Assembly (NCBI GenBank): GCA_029990175.1
Contig: JARKIP010000010.1
Span: 46,060,001 to 46,124,000 of the forward strand
Direction of reading: 5' to 3'
Source: Petunia secreta
Lineage: Eukaryota > Streptophyta > Magnoliopsida > Solanales > Solanaceae
DNA: 64,000 nucleotides
The first letter of the stretch is position 1. Every line of letters starts with the position of its first letter. A model generated the notes under the pieces. It saw only the letters and a program-made list of their open reading frames with translations, was not told where the DNA came from and searched no databases. The position numbers and the translations under genes are program-made. Positions 32,936 to 42,731 of this stretch are shown here, piece after piece.

Positions 32936-34185
32936 GAGGTAAATTCTATAACAATGTTAAGATTCGAGAAAAGAAAAGCGCCGCCTTTTCGGCAATAATC
33001 CAATGTGATGCTTAGATGCCGCAAGAGAAAATTTGAATGATCTGTCAAGGAGAATCATATGTGTCGTCAATTAATTAGTGTTGCTTGTATTGATAGTGGT
33101 GCAAAGTGTTGAATGCTCCCTTCAGTTCATATTAATCTGATGTTCAACTCATGCGACAAGGCGAATAATCTCCGAGAAACTGATGGTTGACCTGAAAAAG
33201 TAAAGCGAAGCATTAATTTAAAGCAAATATAAAGGCAGAATATAAAGCAAGTGCGAAGCGAAGCAGTGCGGAAATGTAATCAGTGCAATAGCCATTTGAC
33301 AAATCAATTGGCGAGACAATCCGGCAATGATGGTCTTGAACAGATTGTCAATTAAAATAAGGCAATGCTTATTTTGGCGTGATTTGAAAACATAACGCAT
33401 GCCTCGGCTTCATTGCTTATTTGGGAGTGAAAATCATATAGGTAGAGATGCCGCCTGTTCGGCAATAACTCATGGCAAAGCATAACGCTTTCAGTCATGA
33501 AAAGGCAATGCAACGCAATCTGCAAGGCAACTTTGAATGCGTGTTCAATAAATTGTTCATCCATAGCGCGAATGATCCTTTCATTGCAAGCTTTCATGTT
33601 CCTGCTCTCAAAAAAAAATTTGTTAGTTTTGGGGATGGGTGTTTGATCTGTGCTGACTTGATCTCGATCTTCTTGATGTCACTTCTGCTCCCATGTTTTC
33701 CTCGGACTTGGATTTGTGAATCATACTCGGAGACTTGGCTCATGAACTCAAATGAATGTTTTGATAATAGAGGCAAAGTAAAAGTAGTTTTGGTAATAAA
33801 GTAAATAAAGTAACCATGCAAATATTTCATGAAAGTAAGTTGTATTTTATGAAATTTCTGCGTTGACATAAGCTTGTGACATATCTTAAAACAAACTAAA
33901 CATCCTTTTCTTAGAGTTGACACTTCTTCATCTAGCCAATTCCCAAGATCTTCCCAGCTCATCTTTTGATAGTCAACGTTGATTCTTGCAAAATTTTTCC
34001 CCAGTTATGACCATCTAAATCTTCAACTTGCCCTTGCAGAATTTGACCCAGTTTCTAGTTTCTATATCTTGCAAAATTTGCCCCAGTTGCTATCTTTCAA
34101 ATCTTCAAATTATCTTTGCAAAATTGCCCCAGTTGCTTGCCTTAGGGGAGACTGAAAATTTTAATATTATAGAGTCGAGCCCGTT

Positions 34186-34555
34186 AAGAGCGCCTACGTA
34201 TCCCTCCACGGGAATCAGACTGTGCGTAGTTCTGCTTACATAAAGACTTTTTGGGAAAGTATGGCAATCTAAGTACGAAGCCGTATCCGAATTGGAAAAT
34301 CCACACATCTGCCCAGATGCATAGTTCGGCATTACATCATAAAAGATAAACAAGCCTAAAGTGTTATAATATTTTGACCGAATCCGACGGGGATTGCCTA
34401 CTTATCCTGTTGCCATTCCAGGAATCAGGTCAGAAGTAGTTCAAACTTACATAAAAGAGGAAATAGGGGAAATTCTTATATCAATGCAACCAAACTCTAT
34501 GTGAGTTACTACGTATCCCGCCTTGGGATTCAGGTCACGCGTAGTTCGTATTACA
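34186..34555 (-). other. E2 3' UTR hairpin cluster, copies B, C and D
   Basis: Three copies at 34194-34229, 34398-34439 and 34508-34545. Each has an outer stem, a 5'-side bulge containing CTGATT or CTGAAT, and an inner stem. Outer stems (minus strand) are CTACG/CGTAG, CTACTT/AAGTAG and ACTACG/CGTAGT. Inner stems are TCCC/GGGA, TCCT/AGGA and TCCC/GGGA. Sequence differences preserve pairing. Confidence 0.65.
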
Positions 34556-34595
34556 TCAAAGATTACATTCAAAACCATGCTAACTTGCGATTGCC

Positions 34596-35840
34596 TCAAA
34601 CATAGTATCTTTTGACAGCATCTGCGTTGATTGCTTTTGGCCAAACTTGACCATCCATTTCGGCCAGAATCAGTGCTCCTCTAGATAAAACCCGATGAAC
34701 CACATATGGTCCCTGCCAATTTGGTGCAAATTTGCCCCTTGCTTCTTCTTGATTAGGAAAGATCTTCTTTAACACCAATTGCCCCGGCTTAAAGTCTCTC
34801 ACTCTCACTTTCTTGCCAAAAGACTTGATCATGCGATTTTGATAAAGTTGCCCATGACAAATTGCATTCATTCTTTTCTCATCAATAAGCATCAACTGTT
34901 CACATCTGATCCTCACCCATTCAGTATTTTCTAACTCAGCTTCTTGAATGATTCTCAAAGAAGGAATTTCTATTTCCGCGGGTAAGACTGCTTCTGTGCC
35001 ATACACCAAAAGATAGGGAGTTGCCCCAGTTGAAGTTCTAGTGGTGGTGCGGTACCCAAGAAGTGCAAAAGGCAACTTTTCATGCCAATCCCTATAATTA
35101 TCAATCATCTTGCGAAGAATACGCTTGATGTTCTTATTTGCCGCTTCAACAGCTCCATTCATTTGAGGACGGTATGCAGTAGAGTTGCGATGAGTAATCT
35201 TGAAGCTTTCACAAGTTGCTCTCATTAAATCGCTATTCAAGTTTGCCCCGTTATCAATAATGATTGATTCAGGAACTCCGAATCTACAAATGATATTGTT
35301 GCGCACAAAATCTGACACCACTCTATTGGTTACGGACTTGTGAGAAGTTGCTTCCACCCACTTGGTGAAGTAATCAATAGCCACCAAAATGAAGCGATGT
35401 CCATTTGAGGCGGCCGGCTCAATAGGACCAATAACATCCATTCCCCAAGCAACAAAAGGCCAGGGAGAACTCATTGCATGAAGTTCGGAAGGAGGTCTTT
35501 TGATCATATCTCCGTGAATTTGACATTGATGGCATTTCCGCACAAACTGAACACAATCAGTTTCCATAGTTAGCCAAAAATAACCAGCCCTCAAGATCTT
35601 CTTTGCCAATACAAAACCATTCATATGCGGCCCACAGACTCCCGCATGCACTTCCGTAAGCAATTTATTTGCTTCAACTAAATCAACACATCTTAAGAGT
35701 CCTAAGTCTGGGGTCCTCCTATATAGGATTTCACCGCTTAGAAAGAATTGATTTGCTAACCTCCGAATGCTCTTCTTTTGGACAGTTGTTGCATTTTCAG
35801 GGTAACTCCCAACCTTGAGATAATTCTTGATATCAAAATA
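34596..35840 (-). CDS. E2 integrase
   Basis: The long open part is 34596-35663 (355 codons), and the same frame is open up to the stop at 35841-35843. Zinc-binding HHCC: HAGVCGPHMNGFVLAKKIL followed by CHQCQIHGD. Catalytic core: GMDVIGPIEPAASNGHRF (first Asp), IIIDNGANLNSDL (second Asp) and YRPQMNGAVEAANKNIKRIL (Glu). The C-terminal part has FKPGQLVLKKIFPNQ and GKFAPNWQGPYVV and ends NADAVKRYYV. All key residues are present and the length is normal. It is made as part of the pol polyprotein, so two upstream nonsense codons would prevent its production. Confidence 0.88.
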   Translation of the reverse strand, partial: YFDIKNYLKVGSYPENATTVQKKSIRRLANQFFLSGEILYRRTPDLGLLRCVDLVEANKLLTEVHAGVCGPHMNGFVLAKKILRAGYFWLTMETDCVQFVRKCHQCQIHGDMIKRPPSELHAMSSPWPFVAWGMDVIGPIEPAASNGHRFILVAIDYFTKWVEATSHKSVTNRVVSDFVRNNIICRFGVPESIIIDNGANLNSDLMRATCESFKITHRNSTAYRPQMNGAVEAANKNIKRILRKMIDNYRDWHEKLPFALLGYRTTTRTSTGATPYLLVYGTEAVLPAEIEIPSLRIIQEAELENTEWVRIRCEQLMLIDEKRMNAICHGQLYQNRMIKSFGKKVRVRDFKPGQLVLKKIFPNQEEARGKFAPNWQGPYVVHRVLSRGALILAEMDGQVWPKAINADAVKRYYV

Positions 35841-36503
35841 CTAAGGATGGCCATCTCGCTCTTCCTCAACTTGAAAACAATAAGCTGGCCTATCATGTAA
35901 TTCAATTTCGATAGGATCAATATAATTCTTGTCATGATGTTGGATCATGGAAGATAACGTTGCCAAAGCATCGGCAAACTCATTTTGAAGTCTTGGAACA
36001 TGCTTGAACTCAATCTTTGCGAACCTTTTGCACAATTCCTTGACACAACGCAAATAAGGAAGAATCTTTGCATTCTTGGTGTTCCACTCGCCCTGTACTT
36101 GGTGAATCAGCAAGTCGGAATCCCCAATCACTAAAAGTTCTTGAATATTCATATTAACTGCCAATCGAAGACCCAAAATGCACGCCTCATATTCAGCCAT
36201 ATTGTTAGTGCACGGAAATCTGAGCTTGGCCGAAACAGGATAATGCTGACCCGTTTCAGAAATTAAGACAGCTCCAATACCAACACCTTTGAAATTTGCT
36301 GCTCCGTCAAAGAAAAGACGCCAACCATCATATTCGGAAGAGATGTCTTCACCCAGAAACAAGACCTCTTCATCGGGAAAGTAAGTTCTCAATGGTTCAT
36401 AGTTGTCATCAACAGGATTTTCAGCTAAATGATCCGCCAATGCTTGTGCTTTTACCGCCTTTTGGGTGACATAAACTATGTCAAATTCACTTAACAGAAT
36501 CTG
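35841..36503 (-). CDS. E2 additional (archaeal-type) RNase H
   Basis: Same frame as RT-RNase H upstream and integrase downstream, bounded by nonsense codons at 36504-36506 (TGA after GKLAK) and 35841-35843 (TAG after ERDGHP). Motifs: WRLFFDGAANFKGVGIGAVL, NNMAEYEACILGLRLA, LVIGDSDLLIHQVQGEW and NEFADALATLSSM, giving the D-E-D-D set. Both stops stand where related elements have Trp, so each is a likely single G-to-A change (TGG to TGA, TGG to TAG). The domain is diagnostic for the Tat clade. Confidence 0.85.
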   Translation of the reverse strand, partial: QILLSEFDIVYVTQKAVKAQALADHLAENPVDDNYEPLRTYFPDEEVLFLGEDISSEYDGWRLFFDGAANFKGVGIGAVLISETGQHYPVSAKLRFPCTNNMAEYEACILGLRLAVNMNIQELLVIGDSDLLIHQVQGEWNTKNAKILPYLRCVKELCKRFAKIEFKHVPRLQNEFADALATLSSMIQHHDKNYIDPIEIELHDRPAYCFQVEEERDGHP

Positions 36504-38046
36504 TCATTTTGCTAATTTTCCCGTGGGCATCGGCTTTTGAAAGATATACTTCAAAGGATCCATCCTCGAGATAAGATAAGTTGTATATGATGAAAGGTAG
36601 TGCCTTAACCTTTGTGCGGTCCAAGTCAAGGCGCAACAAGTTCGCTCCAAGAGAGTGTACCTGGCTTCATAAGGGGTGAACTTCTTGCTTAGATAATAAA
36701 TGGCTTGTTCTTTCTTCCCGGTCTTGTCATGTTGCCCCAAGACACATCCAAATGCATTTTCTGAGGCAGACAAATATAAGATCAATGGTCTTCCCGGTTC
36801 AGGAGGAACTAACACAGGCGGATTAGATAGATACTCCTTGATCCTATCAAAAGCCTTTTGACAATCTTCCGTCCACTCAATAACAGCATCTTTCTTCAAC
36901 AGCCTGATTATTGGTTCACAAATAACCGTGGATTGTGCAATGAAGCGGCTTATGTAGTTCAAGCGGCCAAGAAAGCTCGTCACATCCTTCCGGCTCTTTG
37001 GAGGAGGCAAGTCTTGGATAGTCTTGATTTTAGACGGATCCAATTCTATACCCCTCCGGCTTACAATGAAACCCAACATCTTACCGGCAGGAACGCCAAA
37101 TGCACATTTCGCAGGATTAAGCTTCAAGTTATACCGCCGAAGGCGGTTGAAGAACTTTCTCAAATCGGTCAAATGCTCTTCTTTCTTCTTTGACTTGATA
37201 ACAACATCATCTACATAGGCTTCAATCTCTTTGTGAATCATATCATGGAAAAGAGTTGTCATCGCTCTCATATATGTTGCCCCGGCATTCTTCAAGCCGA
37301 AAGGCATAACTCTATAACAAAACACACCCCAAGGCGTGATGAAAGCGGTCTTTTCAGCATCATCTTCATCCATTAGGATCTGATGATAACCAGCAAAACT
37401 ATCGACAAAAGACTGAAGCTCATGTTTTGTGCAGCTATCAATAAGGATATGAATATTTGGCAATGGAAAATCATCCTTTGGACTTGCTTTGTTGAGATCA
37501 CGATAATCAACACAAACTCTAACCTTTCCGTCCTTCTTGGGCACCGGCACAATATTTGCTAACCAAGTGGGATATTTGAGAGATCGAATTACCTTAGCGG
37601 TCAATTGTTTTTGCACTTCTTCCAATATTTGTTTGCTTGTGGAAGTTTTGAAGTTTCTCTTCTTTTGCTTAACAGGCGGAAATGAAGGATCAGTTGGCAA
37701 CTTGTGAGTGACAAGATCGGTACTCAAACCGGGCATATCCTCATAAGACCAGGCAAAGATGTCTCGATACTCATTCAATAGTTCGATATAAGCTCTTCTT
37801 TCTTCCGAGGTCAAATGAACACTGATTCTGGTTTCTCTAACATCTTCTGAAGTCCCCAAGTTGATTGACTCGGTTTCTTCCAAGTTAGGCTTTGGTCTGT
37901 TCTCAAATTGATCCACTTCTCTTGTTACTTCATCAGGAACAAAATCTTCATCAAATTCCCCAATACTCAATGCATCAGTACCAACTTGTTCAGTTGTTTC
38001 ATTATATGTCACAAGCAAAGTTTCGGCAGTTTTGTTAAGTGGAAAG
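36504..38046 (-). CDS. E2 reverse transcriptase and RNase H exon
   Basis: The open frame extends from 36504 to 38135, but the part above 38046 is probably intron. It begins after a tract TTTGTTTCTGTTTCAG with FPLNKTAE. RT: VHKLPT-type start (LVTHKLPTDPSFPPVKQ), WLANIVPVPKKDGKVRVCVD, FCYRVMPFGLKNAGATYM and EAYVDDVVIKSKK (YVDD active box). The first RNase H follows as LILYLSASENAFGCVLGQ and AIYYLSKKF. It ends at a TGA at 36504-36506 in place of an expected Trp. Apart from that lesion it appears functional. Confidence 0.88.
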
Positions 38047-38299
38047 CTGAAACAGAAACAAACATTAATCAAAAGCGTAAAATAAAGTAAATAATTAAAG
38101 CATATCAAAATAATAGTAGGGGGAATGCAATGCATTTTATTTGTTTCAAAAGTCTAGTTTAGGGAGGCATACATTAAAGTAAAACATGCAGAATGTAAAC
38201 AGATTATTTTGAAAAGACATAAACATAAACCAAAGGCGAAACACAGTTCAGGGCCTCAATCTGACTGTGACGCCAAAATAAACTAGTGAGTTCATTCAC
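38047..38299 (-). other. Predicted spliceosomal intron between protease and RT
   Basis: Donor: exon ACTTG followed by GTGAAT at 38299-38294. Acceptor: polypyrimidine stretch and TTTCAG ending at 38047. Length 253 nt. The stop of the gag-protease frame (TGA, 38296-38298) lies inside the donor, and splicing joins a split codon (TG plus C) so that protease and RT are in one frame. An intron here is a known feature of Ogre elements. The exact sites are my prediction. Confidence 0.7.
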
Positions 38300-40974
38300 C
38301 AAGTCTCTTCCACTGGTACACAGGTCCAATTGGCCATCGGATCCTTTGCCTCAACATTCTGCACAGGTGATTCCTCAGCATATTCTTCAATAATAACATC
38401 GCATTCCAAATCATCACTCAGAAACAAATTACAAACTCCTTCAATCAGATCCGATATAATGACTTCCGGTGCCTTGACAAATGACTGGTATAAGGAAGGA
38501 AGAGGTTCTGGCATAACAATGGCTGGTTTCCTTTTGGCCTTTTCAATCTCCTTTTTGGTAGGACAGTAACCCAAGCCAAAAGTACCCAGATTCTTGGGCA
38601 AACAGATGGGTTCAGTAATGCCGTTCAGATTTGCTCCCAATCCCGAACCAGGTTTGAAACCATTTTTTAACATTTCTACAGCAATCATCTTGGGGACTCT
38701 GGGTAGGGTACCTCTCTTCGAATCATCATTAGATGCTCGGGTCACATTCATTAGCTCAACCGTGTGAAAAGTAGTTCCATCAAGCTCTGTGGCGTTGTCC
38801 ACCATAGGAATCGTGGTGCTAGCATGCATGGGGTTGTTTCCCTCGCCCTTAACCACTACTTCTTCATTATCCCATATGAATTTCACACTTTGATGCAAAG
38901 TGGAAGGGACGGCTCCGGCCATGTGAATCCAAGGTCTTCCTAACAGCATATTATAGGTAGACGGGATGTCAAACACTTGAAACTCCACAGAGAAGTTCAC
39001 AGGACCTATCTGCAGATCAAGATCAACCTCCTCTAAGGTGCACCTTTGAGCCCCATCGAAAGCCCTCGCTTTCACATTACTTTGTCTAATTTTGCCAGCG
39101 TCAAATCCAAGTTCCTTCAGAGTTGCCAATGGACATATATTGAGCCCGAAACCACCGTCGATCAGTACCCGTCCAACAAATTTATCCCTACATTTGACAA
39201 CAATATGCAAGGCTTTATTGTGTCCGAGACCCTTGGGTAGAAGCTCTTCTTTGAAGAACGACACCTTGTGAGGTTCTAAGATTTGGCCAAACAAGACGGC
39301 CAAGCTCTCATCCGTGGTCTCAGCAGGGACCTCTGCTTCTTTGAGCACTTTCAGCAATGCATTTCTGTGTGTTTCAGAGCTCATCAGCAAAGCCATGATG
39401 GATATCCGGGAAGGAGTATTCTTTAAATGCTCCAGAATAGAGTATTCCTTTGACTGCATTTTCCTCCAGAAGTCCTCAGCCTCGGTGTCAGTCACCCTTC
39501 TTACAACGCCCTCATTTTCTCCAAGGCTTTGACCCAACTTCTCGGGCGTATAGAATCTACCAGATCTAGTCATGCCTTGTGCAGCAGCAACAGCAACAGC
39601 AACAGTTACCTTTTCACTTCCGATAGGCACTTCAGAATAGTTCCAAGGAACCCTCTTGCTATCATATTGAAGGGGTGAGGCAAGCATGACTGTGACAGTT
39701 GGCCTTGGGATACCCGCTTGCACCAGAATGGGAGCTCTAACTTGCACAGATACTTTGGCCTCATTAGCAACCCTCACATTGCTAACGGGAACAATGGCCC
39801 CTTTCAAATCAACCCCCTCCTCAAGGGAAATGACATTGACAACATTATTTCCATAGGCGGGAAGAGGATTATCTTGCACATTTGGCTGAGTTCCAGTAAG
39901 CTGGATAATGCCTGATTTGATCAAAGCTTCCACTCTATCCTTGAAGGCATAACACCTTTCCACATCATGGCCCGCAGCCCCAGAATGATAAACACAATGC
40001 TTATTAATATCATACCACCTTGGAGGAGGATTTGGAGTATTGTCAGGAACAGGCTGCACAACTCCGGCGCTTCTTAGTCTTTCAAACAATTGACCATAAG
40101 ATTCAGCTATAGGAGTATAGGTTTTGGGTGCTCTCCTTTCATAGCTTTGGTTAGGTCCTTGCATATTTGGACGGACAGGAGCACGGGGTTGGTAATTCTG
40201 TTGGCGAGGAGGGTATTGTTGTGGTGCTGGTGCTCGTGGTGGATAATAACTGGGCTGTGCTTGATAGACAGGATATGAAGCGGGAGGAATTTGATAGTGA
40301 CTAGGGTAATTTGGGGGTGGTGCATTTGGGTAAGGAGAAGGAATATTTGGGTAATGAGGAGGTGCGTTTGGGTAATGAGGAGGGGCGTTTTGGTAAGTAG
40401 GGTAGGCTGGTGGATTATCAAAGTTCAACCTCCTAGCCGGGCGGCGGTCAATGTCTGCGGCAACCGCTGTGACTTCTTCCCTCTTCTCTCTTCTTCTAGA
40501 ATTGTTTGGGCTGGCTTGAGCATTTTGAGCACTTGACTTTATTTCAGCAAAGCTCACAATCCGACCTGATTTGATGCCTTCTTCCACCATCTCCCCCATT
40601 GTGAGAAGTTCAGCATAAGGTGCACCCATCATAGGAAGCATATGCATGTAATAGGAGTCGTCTTGAGCACGAATAAAGTACTTCACCATATCCCTCTCAG
40701 TCATCGAGGGTTGCACCCGTGCAGCCTGTTCACGCCACCTCAAGGCGTATTCCCTAAAAGTTTCGGTTGGTTTCTTCTTCAAATTGGCCAAGGTTATGAG
40801 GTCAGGGACCATCGCCATATTGTATTCAAACTGCTTTGTGAAATCACCAGCTATATCATCGAACTCGTGCCATTTGCTTATGTCTTGTCTGGCAAACCAT
40901 TCAGCAGCAATACCTTCCAGACTATGGCTAAAGTAAGCCATCAGAAGTTCTTCTTTGCCTCCCGCCACCCTCAT
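38296..40974 (-). CDS. E2 gag (main part), protease and G-patch
   Basis: 892 codons. Capsid domain near the N-terminus (LEGIAAEWFARQDISKWHEF, residues 19-38, and FREYALRWREQAARV), a Pro/Tyr-rich stretch (residues 190-265), a degenerate zinc knuckle CVYHSGAAGHDVERC (327-341), aspartic protease VGRVLIDGGFGLNICP (active Asp about 606), LLGRPWIH (about 677), and a G-patch-like motif (about 765-803: ML.NGF.PGSGLG.NLNG). The frame enters at 40974 after a 1-nt slip relative to the upstream gag part, and its stop lies in the predicted intron. The protease loop reads DGGF where DGGS is usual, possibly a damaging change. Confidence 0.88.
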   Translation of the reverse strand: MRVAGGKEELLMAYFSHSLEGIAAEWFARQDISKWHEFDDIAGDFTKQFEYNMAMVPDLITLANLKKKPTETFREYALRWREQAARVQPSMTERDMVKYFIRAQDDSYYMHMLPMMGAPYAELLTMGEMVEEGIKSGRIVSFAEIKSSAQNAQASPNNSRRREKREEVTAVAADIDRRPARRLNFDNPPAYPTYQNAPPHYPNAPPHYPNIPSPYPNAPPPNYPSHYQIPPASYPVYQAQPSYYPPRAPAPQQYPPRQQNYQPRAPVRPNMQGPNQSYERRAPKTYTPIAESYGQLFERLRSAGVVQPVPDNTPNPPPRWYDINKHCVYHSGAAGHDVERCYAFKDRVEALIKSGIIQLTGTQPNVQDNPLPAYGNNVVNVISLEEGVDLKGAIVPVSNVRVANEAKVSVQVRAPILVQAGIPRPTVTVMLASPLQYDSKRVPWNYSEVPIGSEKVTVAVAVAAAQGMTRSGRFYTPEKLGQSLGENEGVVRRVTDTEAEDFWRKMQSKEYSILEHLKNTPSRISIMALLMSSETHRNALLKVLKEAEVPAETTDESLAVLFGQILEPHKVSFFKEELLPKGLGHNKALHIVVKCRDKFVGRVLIDGGFGLNICPLATLKELGFDAGKIRQSNVKARAFDGAQRCTLEEVDLDLQIGPVNFSVEFQVFDIPSTYNMLLGRPWIHMAGAVPSTLHQSVKFIWDNEEVVVKGEGNNPMHASTTIPMVDNATELDGTTFHTVELMNVTRASNDDSKRGTLPRVPKMIAVEMLKNGFKPGSGLGANLNGITEPICLPKNLGTFGLGYCPTKKEIEKAKRKPAIVMPEPLPSLYQSFVKAPEVIISDLIEGVCNLFLSDDLECDVIIEEYAEESPVQNVEAKDPMANWTCVPVEETW

Positions 40975-41138
40975 CTGTTGAGGTACTTGGTTAAATGAGC
41001 AAATGGGTCACCATAACCATCATACATGTCAAACTTCGGCACTTTAAACCCGGGAGGAGGAGTAATGTCCGGGAATAGATAAAGACTGCGGTATGAAGTG
41101 CTTTGACGTTTCTTAGTCACCTGCAAATCCTTAATAGA

Positions 41139-41753
41139 TTATTGCATGACTTTCATTGCTTGGATTATCTCTTCTTGTTCGCTTGTCTTTCCCTGTTTTT
41201 CCACAATTGTGGGCATTTCATTCTGTGGCTGATAGTCTGCGAAGTCCACATTCTTGCCATTAGGGTCATGCTCATAATATAACGCCTCGGGATATCCCTG
41301 TCTTGGATCATTGGCATTTGGAGGAGCAACGGCTACAGGAATGGGCGCTTGAGATTGTGGAGGACGGGGAGTGTCTTTAGCAGGCAAATATTGGTAGTGA
41401 GGAGGAGCGGGGTCGTTAAGATATGGATAATATGAAGGATAACCAGCGGGTTGGGTATTTTGCTGAGCGGGCGGGGTATTTTGACTAACTTGTGGGCAGT
41501 TTTGTGGTGGTGGTGTTTGATTAAGTGGGTTGTTTTGGTATGTGGGTACATTGTGAACAGGATTGGCATTTAAAGGTACGTTTTGAGGGGCTTGCCCTTT
41601 AATGGCTGCTAGCTCATCGCTCAGCATCTGTGTCTGTTTGGTCAGAATCAAAATAAGGTCATCCTGAGCAAGGAGGATGTTTCCCCTCGAAGATCCGGGA
41701 GTTTCGAGAGTCTTATCATTGAGAACGGGAGGCTGATCATCACTACCAGACAT
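41139..41753 (-). CDS. E2 gag N-terminal part
   Basis: Start chosen at ATG 41753 (MSGSDDQPPVLNDKTLETP), although the frame is open to 41780. Short coiled-coil-like segment (LILILTKQTQMLSDELAAIK), then a long Pro/Gln/Asn-rich region with QNTPPAQQNTQPAGYP. It ends at TAA 41139-41141 after MKVMQ, but the same frame goes on through SIKDLQVTKKRQSTSYRSL and PPPGFKVPKFDMYDGYGDPF to about 40978, where a 1-nt loss shifts into the frame of 38296-40974. So this copy has a nonsense codon (probably CAA to TAA) and a frameshift in gag. Confidence 0.8.
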   Translation of the reverse strand: MSGSDDQPPVLNDKTLETPGSSRGNILLAQDDLILILTKQTQMLSDELAAIKGQAPQNVPLNANPVHNVPTYQNNPLNQTPPPQNCPQVSQNTPPAQQNTQPAGYPSYYPYLNDPAPPHYQYLPAKDTPRPPQSQAPIPVAVAPPNANDPRQGYPEALYYEHDPNGKNVDFADYQPQNEMPTIVEKQGKTSEQEEIIQAMKVMQ

Positions 41754-41780
41754 TTTGTCGAATCCTGAAGTGTATATCAA

Positions 41781-42731
41781 TGTGCAGGGAAAAGTCTTTG
41801 GATCAGCTCAATCAGCACAAATCAAACCTCTGTCTGTGAATAAACAAAACAGAAGAAAAATTCAAAAGGTAACTGTATTAGTTTGCATGTTGTTGGTAAA
41901 ATTTGCACGTAATCATATAGCGTGCGTCACGTAGCGCTTTTGCATTTTAAACGAGCGATAAATTAGGCAAGTGAAAACCACAAATAATGTGCGTAAAAAT
42001 AAAAATGCGGACGCATCCTACCCTGTAGGGTGCCTCTTTGTGCTAGAGGTAAGCCTAATCGCGCAAATAAATGATAACGAAAAACAGTCACAACCATTTT
42101 GAGCAATTCAAATTTAGAGTAAAATACTTCATTAGAATATATAAAGTTGATACAAAATCATCTCTCATAACATAATATCATACTTTCATTCTCTTTTCTT
42201 TTCTTCTCATCTTTTCTCTCTTTTTTTTTTTTTTCATACATAACTCTTACATAGCAAATGAAAATACAATAAGCATAAAGACATAATTGAAAATACATCA
42301 AAGCTAAAATAAATCTGCCACTCTTCCAATCAACTGCATCATGCTGGTGTGGGTGTATCGTTGCGACTGAATCCTGCTTTACTTGCTTCATCTTCATCAT
42401 CAGGTGTGCGTCATTGTAATCAACTTCCTTCATTCTTTTTCTGTTTTCTCCTCTCTTTCCTCTTCTCTTTTCTCTCTTTTCTTTTTCTTCTTCTTCTTCT
42501 TTTTTTTTCTTCTTTTCTTTTCTTTTCCCCTTTTTTTTCAATATATCATCATTACATAATAAGTGAAAATACAACAACAGAAAGCATAATAGAAAGTACA
42601 TCAAAAGTAAATAAATAAACTGCCATTTGTCCAAGTTCTGCATCATGTTCCTGCTTGCTTCATCTTCTTGCTTGTGGGAGCCGATGTTTCATCGAGACTG
42701 GTTTCTGTCCTTGCCTGTCTCATTTTCTCCG
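41781..42731 (-). other. E2 spacer between ORF1 and gag
   Basis: Non-coding, with two diverged copies of a roughly 300-bp unit (ctgcca...ctgcatcatg at 42317-42345 and 42621-42647), each led by a T/C-rich tract (42188-42233 and 42430-42540). The K/E-rich minus ORF 42158-42646 is the complement of these tracts. Confidence 0.6.

Larger units (their letters stand above)
31648..34595 (-). other. E2 3' UTR
   Basis: Almost 3 kb between integrase stop and polypurine tract. It holds four copies of a hairpin motif, the 81-bp array, a pair of diverged repeats (ggcaataa words at 32990 and 33460), and four or five copies of tgcaaaatttgccccagtt at 33985-34140. The minus ORF 33594-33962 (122 codons) has no recognisable domain. 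I do not call it a gene. Confidence 0.7.

Noticed and set aside
33594..33962. 122-codon minus ORF in the E2 3' UTR (MSWEDLGNWLDEEV...)
   Set aside because: No recognisable domain, no homologue in E1, and 3' UTR position. Kept only as a remark.
42158..42646. 162-codon Lys/Glu-rich minus ORF
   Set aside because: It is the complement of T/C-rich tracts and spans a degenerate duplication. Composition explains it.
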